Source: Propioniciclava sp. MC1595
GTDB lineage: Bacteria; Actinomycetota; Actinomycetes; Propionibacteriales; Propionibacteriaceae
Direction: 5' to 3'
Assembly: GCF_017569205.1 (NCBI RefSeq)
Contig: NZ_CP071870.1
Span: 2,728,001-2,792,000, forward strand
Length of the DNA: 64,000 nt
Below, one piece after another: positions 55,352 to 63,362 of this stretch. Numbering within the stretch: position 1 is the first letter of the stretch; every line of letters begins with the position of its first letter. The notes below the pieces were generated by a model. The model did no database searches and had not been told where the DNA came from. It was given only the letters and a program-made list of their open reading frames with translations. The translations under genes and the position numbers were made by a program.

Positions 55352-56099
55352 GGCTTCTTGATCCGTCCCGGCAGCACCGCCGCCGAGTAGTGCGCCGCGA
55401 GCTCCCGATACGCGTCGTTGAGGACCACCTCACCCTCCGCCGGGTGGGAGATCCCCCGGTCTTCAGGTTGTCCGGGATGATCCGCGGGACGGAGCCGCCG
55501 AACCAGTCGAACATCGCGACGTGGGCGCGCAGCCAGGTGTCCTGCTTCATGTCCAGCGTCGGCTCGACGAACGCGAACCGTGAGAACGGCAACGTCGCGA
55601 CGAACAAGCAGACCCGCGTCTGCTGCCCGGTGACAGGGTCGGTCAGCTGCATCGTCTTGCCCGACCAGTCGACCTCAACCGACTGCCCGGCCTTGTGCCC
55701 GACCCGCGACGCCGCCCCGATCACGAGGACGTGCTGCTGGTAGGTCTTACAGAACCTGTCGTAGCCCATCGCCGGCGACCCGTCCGCCCGGCAGGCGTCG
55801 ACGTACTCGCCATGCAGCAGCTTCAGCGTCACCCCGACCTTCGCGAGCTCCTTGTGGACCCGGTCCCAGTCCGGCTGCGCGTGAACACTCTCGTGCTCAC
55901 CCCGCCCCGGAAACAATCGCGCATACACCTCCGCGTCGTCGACATCGGCGACCTCGCGATAGTCGATACCCTCACGGTCGGCGGCGTCGAACACCGCGAT
56001 GACCGAGTGCCGCGACATCCCCTGCGCCTCGATCTGCCGCGCCGAGAACCCCTCCGCGCGAAGCCTCAACACCAGCTTCGCCTTGATCCTGCGTACCAT
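55352..56099 (-). pseudogene. istA: IS21-family transposase IstA, N-terminal part, frameshifted
   Basis: This part starts at ATG 56099 after an AGGAG site. It has the N-terminal helix-turn-helix (FSARQIEAQGMSRHSVIAVF), VEVDWSGKT (first Asp) and RIIPDNLKTG (second Asp), then shifts frame near 55450: GGGGGATCT stands where GGGGTGATCT is expected. The correct frame then continues EGEVVLNDAYRELAAHYSA to the RIT junction. It is therefore doubly broken (frameshift and insertion). Confidence 0.88.
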
Positions 56100-56260
56100 C
56101 CGAACTACTCCTTCTGCCGCGTGATTGGCCACGCGGCAGAAGGAGCCTAAGAAGGTGGTGCTGAAGCCGAATACTCGGTGGCGCTCAACGACGAGAACAC
56201 GCGCACGAACAAGTGGTGCTCAACGGCAATACCGGTGGTGCTCCGAGACACCAATACTCA

Positions 56261-56609
56261 CCCCTGTGTCACGCTTCAGTGTCGCGCCGTGCTGATGCAC
56301 ACGTGCAATCGTGGAGTCGATCGAGACGACCCAGTCGATCTTCCCGGCGGCGTCGGCCTGCTTCTGCACCTCGGCCAGCAGCTTCTCCCAGGTGCCGTCC
56401 TCGGCCCACCGGTTGAACCGCTTGTAGATCGAGTTCCACTTACCGAACCGCTCCGGCACGTCCCGCCACGGCGCCCCGGTGCGGTACTTCCACGCCATCC
56501 CCTCGACCGCGAGGCGATGATCCGTCCACGGCCTCGACCTCCCGGTCACCGTCGGCATCAACGGCTCCATCACGGCCCACACCTCGTCAGAGATCTCCTG
56601 TCGCGTCAC
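56261..56609 (-). pseudogene. IS5-family transposase, N-terminal part
   Basis: About 115 codons from GTG 56609 hold the N-terminal domain (ISDEVWAVMEPLMP, YRTGAPWRDVPERFGKWNSIYKRFNRW) and the first catalytic Asp in VVSIDSTI. They end at the IS21 target duplication. The distal part is at 48143. Confidence 0.9.
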
Positions 56610-56684
56610 CGTTCAAGACTCACCCACCGAGGAGCGAAACCTCTTGATCAACACGGCCTAGGTGCTGAACCGCCTCTGCGAGAG

Positions 56685-56729
56685 CGCCCCGCCTGCCTGA
56701 GCTACGGCTCGGGTGGGCGGGGCGTTTTT
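56685..56729 (+). terminator. Rho-independent terminator near attR
   Basis: CGCCCCGCC-type stem pairs with GGTGGGCGGGGCG and is followed by TTTTT. It would stop rightward transcription leaving island 2. The 290 bp from 56662 to 56952 hold this hairpin and attR and no gene. Confidence 0.8.
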
Positions 56730-56831
56730 CGTTGTCCGGCTACTTGCCGAGCGCCTTCCGCGCTCGGGGCCGAGTTAGGCTGTCAACTTGGCTGTCAGAA
56801 CGGCCTTTTGCGCGTGCTGCCTAGGGGTCGC

Positions 56832-56883
56832 CAGTGGTTTCCTAAACCATGTGTCGGAGGTTCGAATCCTCCCGGGGCCGCCA
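56832..56883 (+). repeat. attR of island 2 (52-bp direct repeat, copy 2)
   Basis: Identical to 42106-42157; this is the orphan 3' part of tRNA-Arg(CCT) displaced by the island. Confidence 0.95.
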
Positions 56884-56952
56884 CCTGAATATCCGCTTTG
56901 GCTACAAGATTCACCAGATTCGGCCAGCACCGACCGGGCGAAGACGCGGGGG

Positions 56953-57255
56953 TCACGTCGGCGAGGGCGGCTTTCGACGGAGATGCTCGATCTCGCGGCG
57001 TAGTTCGAGGTTCTCGGCACGCAGCAACAGCACTTGCCCGACCCCTGCGAGGTTGAGCCCAGCAGCAAGCAGGCTCGCGATTTCGCCAATCCGCTCCAGT
57101 TCCCGAGTGCTGTAACGACGAGTTCCACCCTCGGTGCGGTGGGGCTCGATCAAGCCCTTCTGCTCGTAGATGCGAAGCATTTGAGGGTTCACCCCGGTCA
57201 CTTCCGCGGCGACGGAGATCGAGTACAGGGCCCGGTCGGTGTTCAGATCCACCAT
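56953..57255 (-). CDS. hspR: MerR-family heat-shock repressor HspR
   Basis: This 100-residue MerR-type regulator has an N-terminal winged helix (YSISVAAEVTGVNPQMLRIYEQKGLIEPHRTEGGTRRY) and a C-terminal coiled coil. The residues around LRIYEQKGLI..RTEGGTRRYS are characteristic of HspR, which represses chaperone operons in actinomycetes. The start overlaps the J-protein stop by 13 bp. The inverted repeats in the divergent promoter next to hsp20 are the likely target. Confidence 0.88.
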   Translation of the reverse strand: MVDLNTDRALYSISVAAEVTGVNPQMLRIYEQKGLIEPHRTEGGTRRYSTRELERIGEIASLLAAGLNLAGVGQVLLLRAENLELRREIEHLRRKPPSPT

Positions 57256-57545
57256 GGCGCACCTCCGAGTCCGAGACGCCTGTCCTCTGCTACCGGCGTG
57301 ATCCGGACCGGGCCAGGCACGATGGGGGGCTGTTCGAGGATCCAGGGCGGTGGGGGGATCCTGGCCGCCAGCCGCGGGGACCGGCGCAAGAGCCGGGGTG
57401 ATACGCGCTCGGCCGGATCGGAGCGCTTCGACACGTCGGGATGGTTTTTCCGAGCCAGCCGTCGATAGGACGCTCTGATAGTCCGCCGGTCACTGCCCGG
57501 AAGGACACCCAGCAACCGCAGCGCCTCCGCTCGCTTCCCCTCCAT
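57243..57545 (-). CDS. Short J-domain protein
   Basis: This 100-residue protein has a J-domain-like half (LLGVLPGSDRRTIRASYRRLARKNHPDVS) with the HPD tripeptide (near residues 34-36) that stimulates DnaK. After it comes a proline-rich tail with no G/F or zinc domains, so it is much shorter than DnaJ/CbpA. It is co-transcribed with hspR. It may recruit DnaK for a specific task or be the remnant of a dnaJ in a former dnaJ-hspR operon; the intact ATG and overlap favour a retained function. Confidence 0.75.
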   Translation of the reverse strand: MEGKRAEALRLLGVLPGSDRRTIRASYRRLARKNHPDVSKRSDPAERVSPRLLRRSPRLAARIPPPPWILEQPPIVPGPVRITPVAEDRRLGLGGAPWWI

Positions 57546-57637
57546 GACTCCCCGATCCGACCTTCCCCGACTTCTTCGACGTGCTGCTTGACATCTTTGC
57601 ACAGGCCAACCAAAATCTGAAGTCTCTAGTTTAGATA

Positions 57638-57670
57638 ATCTGAAGAGTACCGGCGCAGTGCTCTTCAGAT
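57638..57670. promoter_or_regulatory. HAIR-like inverted repeat, probable HspR operator
   Basis: ATCTGAAGAG (57638-57647) and CTCTTCAGAT (57661-57670) form a perfect inverted repeat in the hsp20 5' region, with an additional half copy (AATCTGAAG) at 57615. It differs from the classical CTTGAGT-N7-ACTCAAG box but has the same inverted-repeat layout. It could control hsp20 and the divergent J-protein/hspR genes. Confidence 0.55.
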
Positions 57671-57693
57671 CACACGGTTAGGAGGAAGAACCC

Positions 57694-58113
57694 ATGTTGA
57701 TGCGCACCGATCCGTTCCGGGACTTCGACCGTCTGGCCGAGGCCATGTTGGGCACGCGCGCCCGCCCGGCCGCCATGCCCATGACGGCCTACCGGGACGA
57801 TGGCTCGTTTGTGGTCGACCTCGACCTGCCAGGGGTCTCGGCCGACTCGATCGACCTGATGGTGGAGCAGAACGTGCTCACTGTTCACGCGGAGCGCAAG
57901 CCCCCCGCCGGTGACACCGAGCGCATCGTGGACGAGCGCAGCTACGGGGTGTTCAGCCGTCAGCTCTTCCTGGGCGAGACGCTGGACGCCGACCAGCTCT
58001 CCGCCAACTACGACGCAGGCGTGCTCACGATCCGGATTCCCATCGCCGAGAAGGCCAAGCCACGCAAGGTCGAGATCACGTCCGGCGATTCCGCCAAGGA
58101 GATCAGCGCCTGA
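57694..58113 (+). CDS. hsp20: Small heat-shock protein Hsp20
   Basis: This 139-residue alpha-crystallin-domain chaperone has the N-terminal DPFRDFDRLAEAM helix, the beta-sandwich (FVVDLDLPGVSADSIDLMVEQNVLTVHAER, SYGVFSRQLFLGE) and the A-x-Y-x-x-G-V-L-T-I motif (ANYDAGVLTIRIP). The C-terminal I-x-I/V anchoring motif is weak. It binds unfolding proteins under heat. A GGAGGAAG ribosome site precedes the ATG. Confidence 0.95.
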   Translation: MLMRTDPFRDFDRLAEAMLGTRARPAAMPMTAYRDDGSFVVDLDLPGVSADSIDLMVEQNVLTVHAERKPPAGDTERIVDERSYGVFSRQLFLGETLDADQLSANYDAGVLTIRIPIAEKAKPRKVEITSGDSAKEISA

Positions 58114-58200
58114 ACGGACACCGCATTCTGGAGTCCTCAGGGGGTCGGGATGCGTCCCGACCCCCTGAAGTCCGACCAACGCCCCACAGGAAGGAGAGAA

Positions 58201-58608
58201 ATGTACCCGTCCAAGGAAGCTCATGAACTTGCGATCCTCCTCCGCATCAGCCGCGAGCTCGACATCGTCGGAGACGTCACCGCCACCGTCGAGTCGCCCT
58301 CAGAGCTCCTCGCTTGGACGCTTATCCTTCACAAACCCCAGGTTCTGGCCTGGCGCGCCACCCACTCGGGCCACCGCTACATCCAAGTGACGGCGCACCG
58401 CTCCAAGGCGCCCATCCGCGGCCACATCACCGCCATCCTCCACTGCGAACGTCACCCGGAATTCTGGGAGGCGCTCTCCTTGGCCAGTCTCAACCCGGGG
58501 GACCGCCGTGAGCTCGCCCCCGGGACGCTCTCTGAGGGATGGGCCATCATGCCACTCACCCCGGAATCCTCCGGACAAGAGGCGCCACCCCAACCGCCTC
58601 AGCCCTGA
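58201..58608 (+). CDS. Hypothetical protein downstream of hsp20
   Basis: This 135-residue soluble protein has a strong GGAAGGAG ribosome site before ATG 58201. It has a compact alpha/beta pattern (HELAILLRISRELDIV, HRYIQVTAHRSKAPIRGHI) and a proline-rich tail. I recognise no family. About 90 bp after hsp20, it may belong to the same heat-shock transcript. Confidence 0.65.
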   Translation: MYPSKEAHELAILLRISRELDIVGDVTATVESPSELLAWTLILHKPQVLAWRATHSGHRYIQVTAHRSKAPIRGHITAILHCERHPEFWEALSLASLNPGDRRELAPGTLSEGWAIMPLTPESSGQEAPPQPPQP

Positions 58609-59963
58609 ACTCGGCTGGCGGCCAGCCGGCCCAACGCCTCGGCGCGCTCGACACGGAGGTCGACCAGCGGGTCCGGGTAGTCGCCGCGTGCCTGGGCGGG
58701 GAGCTTCCACGGCTGGTGGACGGCCGACCCCGGGATGCCGCGTAGTTCGGGGACCCAGCGGCGCACGTAGTCACCCTCGGGGTCGAAGCGCTCGCCCTGC
58801 AGCGTGGGGTTGAACACCCGGAAGTAGGGGGCCGCGTCGGTGCCGGTGCCGGCGACCCATTGCCAGCCGTGCTGGTTGGAGGCCAGGTCGGCGTCCGCGA
58901 GGTGCGTCAGGAAGTGCTCGGCCCCCACCTGCCAGCGTGTGTGCAGGTGTTTGACCAGGAAGCTGGCCGTCACCATCCGCACACGGTTGTGCACCCACCC
59001 CTCGCCCAGCAGTTGGCGCATGCCCGCGTCCACGATGGGGTACCCGGTGCGTCCCTGTTTCCAGGCCGCGACGCGGTCGGGAACTTCGTCGTAGGCAAGG
59101 TCGGCGAGGGAGTGGTTCAGGTCGTCCGTCGCCGAAGCCGGGTGGTGGTGCAGCACGTCGGCATAGAACTCGCGCCACGCCAGCTCGGTCCGGAAACGAT
59201 CCGCCCCCCGACCGCCGTGCGCCTCGAGGTCGGCGAGCAACGTGCGGGGGTGGATCGCCCCGACCGACAGGTGGGGCGACAGGCGGGAGGTGCCGTCGAG
59301 GTCGGGTCGGTTGCGGTCGGCGTCGTAGGTGCCCAGCGGTCCAGCGAGGAACCGGTGCCACGCGTCGAGGGCAACCTGCTCCCCGGCGTCGGGGAGCGCC
59401 ACGTCCCGTACCGCCGCGGCACGTTCGACCTCGGCCCAGGCGTCCGGGTCGCTGCGGTCGGCAGCCAGCCGCAGTCCGGCCGGCTCCTCGGCCGGTGGCC
59501 TCCAGCCGTGCTCGAACCACGCCGCGCTGAACGGGGTGAAGACCCGGTAGGGCGAGCCATCCTTGCGGCGCACCCGTCCGGGGGTGACTGCATACGGGCT
59601 GCCGGTGCGGACCAGCGACACCCCCGACGCCGCGAGGGCGGCCTCCACCCTCGCGTCGCGGGCCGCTCCGTCCGGTTCGGTCTCCGCCGACACGTGGACA
59701 CTGGGGGCGGCGAACTCGCGGGACAGGGCGGGTATCACCGTCACGGGATCACCCCGCCTCAGGGTGAGCCGGCCCTCATAGGCCGCTCGGGTCGCCAGCA
59801 GGGTGCGCGCCGTGAACGTGCGCTTGGGTGCCCCGAGGGCAGCCCAACCATCCGGGTCCAGGACGAACACGATGGCCACCTCACCCCCCAAGGCGGTCGC
59901 GGCCCCCAGCGTGGGCAGGTCACTGCGCCGCAGGTCGCGGCGGAGCCAGACGATCTCAGCCAT
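58599..59963 (-). CDS. phr: Deoxyribodipyrimidine (CPD) photolyase
   Basis: This 454-residue class I photolyase uses light and FAD to split cyclobutane pyrimidine dimers. The N-terminal antenna domain starts IVWLRRDLRRSDLP. The C-terminal FAD domain has LSPHLSVGAIHPRTLL, WVHNRVRMVTASFLVKHL, and ASNQHGWQWVAGTGTDAAPYFRVFNP, the DNA- and FAD-contacting region. The stop overlaps the preceding plus-strand gene's end. Together with lycopene cyclase and the TspO-type protein, it points to a light-stress cluster. Confidence 0.95.
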   Translation of the reverse strand: MAEIVWLRRDLRRSDLPTLGAATALGGEVAIVFVLDPDGWAALGAPKRTFTARTLLATRAAYEGRLTLRRGDPVTVIPALSREFAAPSVHVSAETEPDGAARDARVEAALAASGVSLVRTGSPYAVTPGRVRRKDGSPYRVFTPFSAAWFEHGWRPPAEEPAGLRLAADRSDPDAWAEVERAAAVRDVALPDAGEQVALDAWHRFLAGPLGTYDADRNRPDLDGTSRLSPHLSVGAIHPRTLLADLEAHGGRGADRFRTELAWREFYADVLHHHPASATDDLNHSLADLAYDEVPDRVAAWKQGRTGYPIVDAGMRQLLGEGWVHNRVRMVTASFLVKHLHTRWQVGAEHFLTHLADADLASNQHGWQWVAGTGTDAAPYFRVFNPTLQGERFDPEGDYVRRWVPELRGIPGSAVHQPWKLPAQARGDYPDPLVDLRVERAEALGRLAASRVQG

Positions 59964-59966
59964 CGG

Positions 59967-61358
59967 TCACCGGTTCAGGCGGGCTAGTTCAGCCGACAGC
60001 GCCGTCGCGAACCCGCACCAGACGGCGTAGAGCCCCAGCCCGACCGCCTTGCCGGACCCAGTCGCGGCGGCTCGGCGGGCAAGATCGGCGGACGAGGCGG
60101 CCAGCGCCGCGGCGCCCAGGGTCGCGGCGGGCAGGTTGCGCGATCGGAAGAAGATCCCGCTCCAGGCAGCATTGAGCGGAAGGTTCACCGCCAACGACCG
60201 GCGGAGGTCCGCGGCCTTTTCGAGGTCGCCGGCCTCCTCGGCTTCGGTGATCGCGGCGGTGGTCGCCACCGCGATGATCGCGTAGAGACCGGTCCACACG
60301 ATCGGGAACGCGCTGGCCGGGGGCTGCCACGTTGGCTTGCGCAGCGACCGGTACCAGGCGCTGTCCGGGTCGGTGAGCTGGGAACCGGCCACAGCGGTCG
60401 CCGCGACCGCTGCTGACACGGTTGCCAGCGTCCTGCCCCAGCGGTGGGGGTCGATGTCCCGGGTTGCCAGGGCGATGGCGTCCTCGAAGCCCTTCAGGCC
60501 CCCTTCGGGGTCCCCGAGGAGGGTCGCGGCGTCATCCTCTGACTTGACCGCATCGTGGATGAGACTGCCCACCAACGGCCGGGCGATACCGGCCGGGACG
60601 GGGGTGACGAGTCCGACCCACAGCGACGCCAGGCGGGGCGTCAACACCGGCACCGTCCCCACCAGGCGGGGTCCCAGGCCCGTGGCAGCGGCGTAGCGGC
60701 GCATCATCTCGAGGTAGGTCAACTGCTCGGGCATGCCGACGTCGATCGTCCGGTTCACGCCCGGATCCAGGTCGGCCGCGCGCACGAGGTAGTGGACGAC
60801 GTCGCTCACCGCGATGGGCTGGATGCGGTTGCGCAGCCACTTGGGTCCGAACGAGACGGGAAGACGCTCGGTGAGGTGGCGCAGCATGTCGAAGGACGCC
60901 GACCCCTCACCGAGGACCACCCCCGCCTGCAGAACAGCCGTCGGGACACCGGACTCCAAAAGGATCTCCCCCACCTCGACGCGGGAGGCGAGGTGGTCGG
61001 ACAGCCTGCCCTGGGGGTGTAATCCCGACAGGTAGACGATGCGGCCCACCTCGGCGGCGCGGGCGCTGTCGGCGAACCGGCGGGCCAGCCGGCGGTCCCG
61101 GTCACGATAGTCACCCTTGCCGTCCATCGAGTGCAGCAGGTAGTACGCCACCCGGCAGCCCGCCAGTGCCTCAGCCAGCGCGTCCGGATCGGTCGCGTCG
61201 CCCTGCACGACGTCCACCCGGTCGCGCCACGCCTGCGCGAGTCCTCCGGGGTTGCGCGCCAGGACCCGGACGGTCCATCCCTGTTCCAGGAGGGCGGGCA
61301 CGAGTTGGGATCCGACGTAGCCGGATGCCCCCGTGACGAGGGCGGTGCGATCAGGCAT
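59967..61358 (-). CDS. Fusion of an NAD(P)-binding SDR/NmrA-like protein with a TspO domain
   Basis: This 463-residue protein has an N-terminal Rossmann domain (about 1-310) with VTGASGYVGSQLVPALLEQG, RIVYLSGLHPQG and VPTAVLQAGVVLGEGS. It is fused to a C-terminal TspO/MBR domain (about 325-463) with WYRSLRKPTWQPP and IVWTGLYAIIAV and about five membrane helices. TspO proteins bind tetrapyrroles and act in photooxidative stress, and in photosynthetic bacteria they regulate pigment genes. The fused form would place an NAD(P)-binding domain at the membrane. It ends 3 bp from the photolyase start. Confidence 0.88.
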   Translation of the reverse strand: MPDRTALVTGASGYVGSQLVPALLEQGWTVRVLARNPGGLAQAWRDRVDVVQGDATDPDALAEALAGCRVAYYLLHSMDGKGDYRDRDRRLARRFADSARAAEVGRIVYLSGLHPQGRLSDHLASRVEVGEILLESGVPTAVLQAGVVLGEGSASFDMLRHLTERLPVSFGPKWLRNRIQPIAVSDVVHYLVRAADLDPGVNRTIDVGMPEQLTYLEMMRRYAAATGLGPRLVGTVPVLTPRLASLWVGLVTPVPAGIARPLVGSLIHDAVKSEDDAATLLGDPEGGLKGFEDAIALATRDIDPHRWGRTLATVSAAVAATAVAGSQLTDPDSAWYRSLRKPTWQPPASAFPIVWTGLYAIIAVATTAAITEAEEAGDLEKAADLRRSLAVNLPLNAAWSGIFFRSRNLPAATLGAAALAASSADLARRAAATGSGKAVGLGLYAVWCGFATALSAELARLNR

Positions 61359-61359
61359 A

Positions 61360-62079
61360 TCAGCCTCCCAGGGCGAAGACGGGTGGAAGTAGGAAGAGCA
61401 TCCCCATCGACCAGGTCAGGTGCGAGGCGATGGGGCCCAGCACGCCACCGGTCACGCGCCGCTGGGCTGCGGTCAGCAACCCGAGGCAGATGGCGGCGAA
61501 GGTGAGCAGCAGCACCCCCGAGAACAAGGTGGACGCCGCGTAGAGGGCGGTGCTGCCCAAGGCGTTGATGCGCGGGGGCAACGCGGCGTAGACGGCACCG
61601 CGGAAGAACAGTTCCTCGGCGATCCCGTTGACCGCCGTGACCAGGGCCACGACCCACAGTGCGCCGTAGCGGGCGTGGTCCAGCAACCCCTCGACGGGTC
61701 CCCGCAGGATCGGCACCTGCGCGACGACCAGAGCCCCGACCAGGAAGACGGCCAGCAGCAGGAGCCCCAGCAGGAACCCTTGCAGCAGACCGAGGCTCGT
61801 GTCCCCGCTGCGGGTCCGCGCCGCGCCGAGATGGAGGGGGCCGGACACGATCGCACCGGCGATCCACAACAGGGCGACGCCGAGCGAGGCCAGGTAGAAC
61901 AGCGGGTCGCCGGGCCGGACGGCCAGGGCCAGCCCGAGGCCGACCGCGCCCAGGACGACGGTGACGCCCACCACGACCCGACGGCGGCGCCGAGCTGACA
62001 CACTCTCGGTGCGGGTGCGCTCGACCGGGGTGACCAACGACGCCGCCAGGAAGGCGCGGAACTCCGCGATCGCCGCCAT
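61360..62079 (-). CDS. CPBP-family intramembrane metalloprotease
   Basis: This 239-residue membrane protein has about seven helices and the CPBP (Abi, Rce1-like) motif EELFFRG, followed by a later SHLTWSMG histidine. The first motif supplies the two glutamates and Arg. It ends 1 bp before the SDR-TspO start region, so the two are probably co-transcribed. Substrates are unknown. The ATG at 62079 is chosen as the only one that fits the first membrane helix. Confidence 0.85.
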   Translation of the reverse strand: MAAIAEFRAFLAASLVTPVERTRTESVSARRRRRVVVGVTVVLGAVGLGLALAVRPGDPLFYLASLGVALLWIAGAIVSGPLHLGAARTRSGDTSLGLLQGFLLGLLLLAVFLVGALVVAQVPILRGPVEGLLDHARYGALWVVALVTAVNGIAEELFFRGAVYAALPPRINALGSTALYAASTLFSGVLLLTFAAICLGLLTAAQRRVTGGVLGPIASHLTWSMGMLFLLPPVFALGG

Positions 62080-62196
62080 CTCAGCAGCCCTGCCGGGGTG
62101 TCTGGGTGCGGGGCGCCATGGTCATGTCCCCACACTAGGCGTGATCGGCATCGCGACCCAACCACCTTGGACATGACGCGGGGCTAGGGTGACCGG

Positions 62197-63309
62197 GTGT
62201 TCGATGTCGCGATCGTGGGCCTGGGCCCGGCAGGCAGGGCCCTCGCGTCGGCCTGCGCCAGCGCGGGCCTGCGGGTGCTCGCGGTGGATCCCCACCCCGA
62301 TGCCGTGTGGGCTCCCACGTTCGGAATGTGGGCGGACGAGTTGGGCGACCTCCCCACGACCGTGGTGAGAGCGCGCGTGGATCACCCCGAGATCCGGGGT
62401 CGAGCGGCATACGACCTGACGCGCACGTACGTGATCCTGGACAACCCAGCCCTCCAGGCGGCCCTCCCCCTCACCGGCGTCGAGATCGAGCGGTCGAGGC
62501 TGGACGACGACGACGTGTTGGCCCTGTCGGGGCGCGCACGCGTCGTCGTCGACGCGCGGGGCGCCCGGCCGGACGGCAGGGTTCGGGACGACCTCACCCC
62601 CCACCAGACGGCGTACGGCATCGTCCTCCCGAGCGCTCTGGCCGCCCCCGCCCTGGGCCACGCCGAGGGGTTCCTGATGGACTTCACCCCGGACTGGGCG
62701 GCCGACCCCGACCGCCCCGAGGATCCTGCGTCGTTCCTGTACGCGCTGCCGTTGGGCGACGGTCAGGTGCTGCTGGAGGAGACCTGTCTCGCCGCTGCCC
62801 CGGGCGTCCCGATCGACACGCTGAAGGTTCGGCTGGGGCGACGGCTCGAGCGTCGCGGCGTCGACCCCGCAGCGATCGCCACCCCGTTGGGCCGCGAGGT
62901 CGTGCGCATCCCCATGCTGGGCCGCGGCGCCCCTCCCCCGCCGGGGGTGGTCGCGATCGGCACGGCGGGGCGCGGAGGCCATCCGGTCAGCGGGTACTCG
63001 GTCGCGCACGCGCTGGCCAGCGCCCCACGCCTGGCCTCCGCCATCGCTGCCGGTCGCACTCCTGTTCCGGATCCCACGCGCGCCGGCGACCACGTGCGGT
63101 CCCTCGCGTTGCGGGCGCTGCTCCGTCTGGATTCCGACACCACCATCGAGCTCTTCGACGCCTTCGGACGGCTACGTCCCGGCCAGCAACGTGCGTTCCT
63201 GTCCCGCCAGAGCAGCGCACTCAGCGTCCTGGGGGCCATGTGGGGCATCTTCCGGCGCATGCCCGGGAAGGCCCAACGTCGGCTGGTGGCGGCGACGTTC
63301 GGGCGGTGA
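62197..63309 (+). CDS. crtY: Lycopene beta-cyclase CrtY
   Basis: This 370-residue flavoprotein cyclises lycopene ends. The N-terminal dinucleotide-binding fold has VAIVGLGPAGRALASACASAGL, followed by the cyclase landmarks VVVDARGARP, HQTAYGIVL and FLMDFTPDW. The C-terminal half has FLYALPLGDGQVLLEETCLAA, which is typical of CrtY/Lcy. The GTG at 62197 is the only fitting start. No other crt gene is in the window, so the rest of the carotenoid pathway must lie elsewhere. Confidence 0.93.
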   Translation: MFDVAIVGLGPAGRALASACASAGLRVLAVDPHPDAVWAPTFGMWADELGDLPTTVVRARVDHPEIRGRAAYDLTRTYVILDNPALQAALPLTGVEIERSRLDDDDVLALSGRARVVVDARGARPDGRVRDDLTPHQTAYGIVLPSALAAPALGHAEGFLMDFTPDWAADPDRPEDPASFLYALPLGDGQVLLEETCLAAAPGVPIDTLKVRLGRRLERRGVDPAAIATPLGREVVRIPMLGRGAPPPPGVVAIGTAGRGGHPVSGYSVAHALASAPRLASAIAAGRTPVPDPTRAGDHVRSLALRALLRLDSDTTIELFDAFGRLRPGQQRAFLSRQSSALSVLGAMWGIFRRMPGKAQRRLVAATFGR

Positions 63310-63362
63310 ATGGCGGGCCCGGCCGCTGCGTGCGGCGGCCCCGCTCGCCCCCGTGCGGGGCT

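Larger units (their letters stand above)
48702..56260 (-). mobile_element. IS21-family element, split by a RIT element
   Basis: The termini begin TGAGTATT at 48702 and end AATACTCA at 56260, flanked by the 7-bp duplication. Inside each end there are several GAGCACCAC repeats about 22-25 bp apart (48719, 48744, 48768 and 48789 at the left end), the multiple transposase sites typical of IS21. The genes istA and istB run on the minus strand with a 4-bp overlap. Without the RIT insertion the element is about 2.6 kb, normal for IS21. Confidence 0.92.
47441..56661 (-). mobile_element. IS5-family element with passenger gene, split by an IS21-type insertion
   Basis: The ends are a 22-bp perfect inverted repeat (47441-47462 and 56640-56661), beginning CTAG, which may include the short target duplication known for the IS427 group. 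Without the insertion the element is about 1.66 kb: transposase first (56609 down to 48143), then an unrelated gene (47455-48105) before the left end. Passenger genes in IS elements of this family are rare. Confidence 0.85.
42106..56883. mobile_element. Genomic island 2, inserted in tRNA-Arg(CCT)
   Basis: This is a 14.8-kb integrative element with an intact tyrosine integrase next to attL and 52-bp att repeats. About 5.1 kb is its own gene set (integrase, lipoprotein, ImmA-like protease, HicAB, and an HTH/unknown/membrane cassette). The remainder, 47441-56661, is a nest of four transposons. No capsid or conjugation genes are visible, so it looks like a small phage-derived or satellite-type element. 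Confidence 0.92.

Noticed and set aside
48143-56609. Two independent IS5-type elements, one at each side
   Set aside because: The two parts are complementary halves of one transposase on the same strand, separated by a duplication-flanked IS21-type element.
62122-63093. Minus-strand gene over crtY
   Set aside because: Shadow of crtY codons with no recognisable features.
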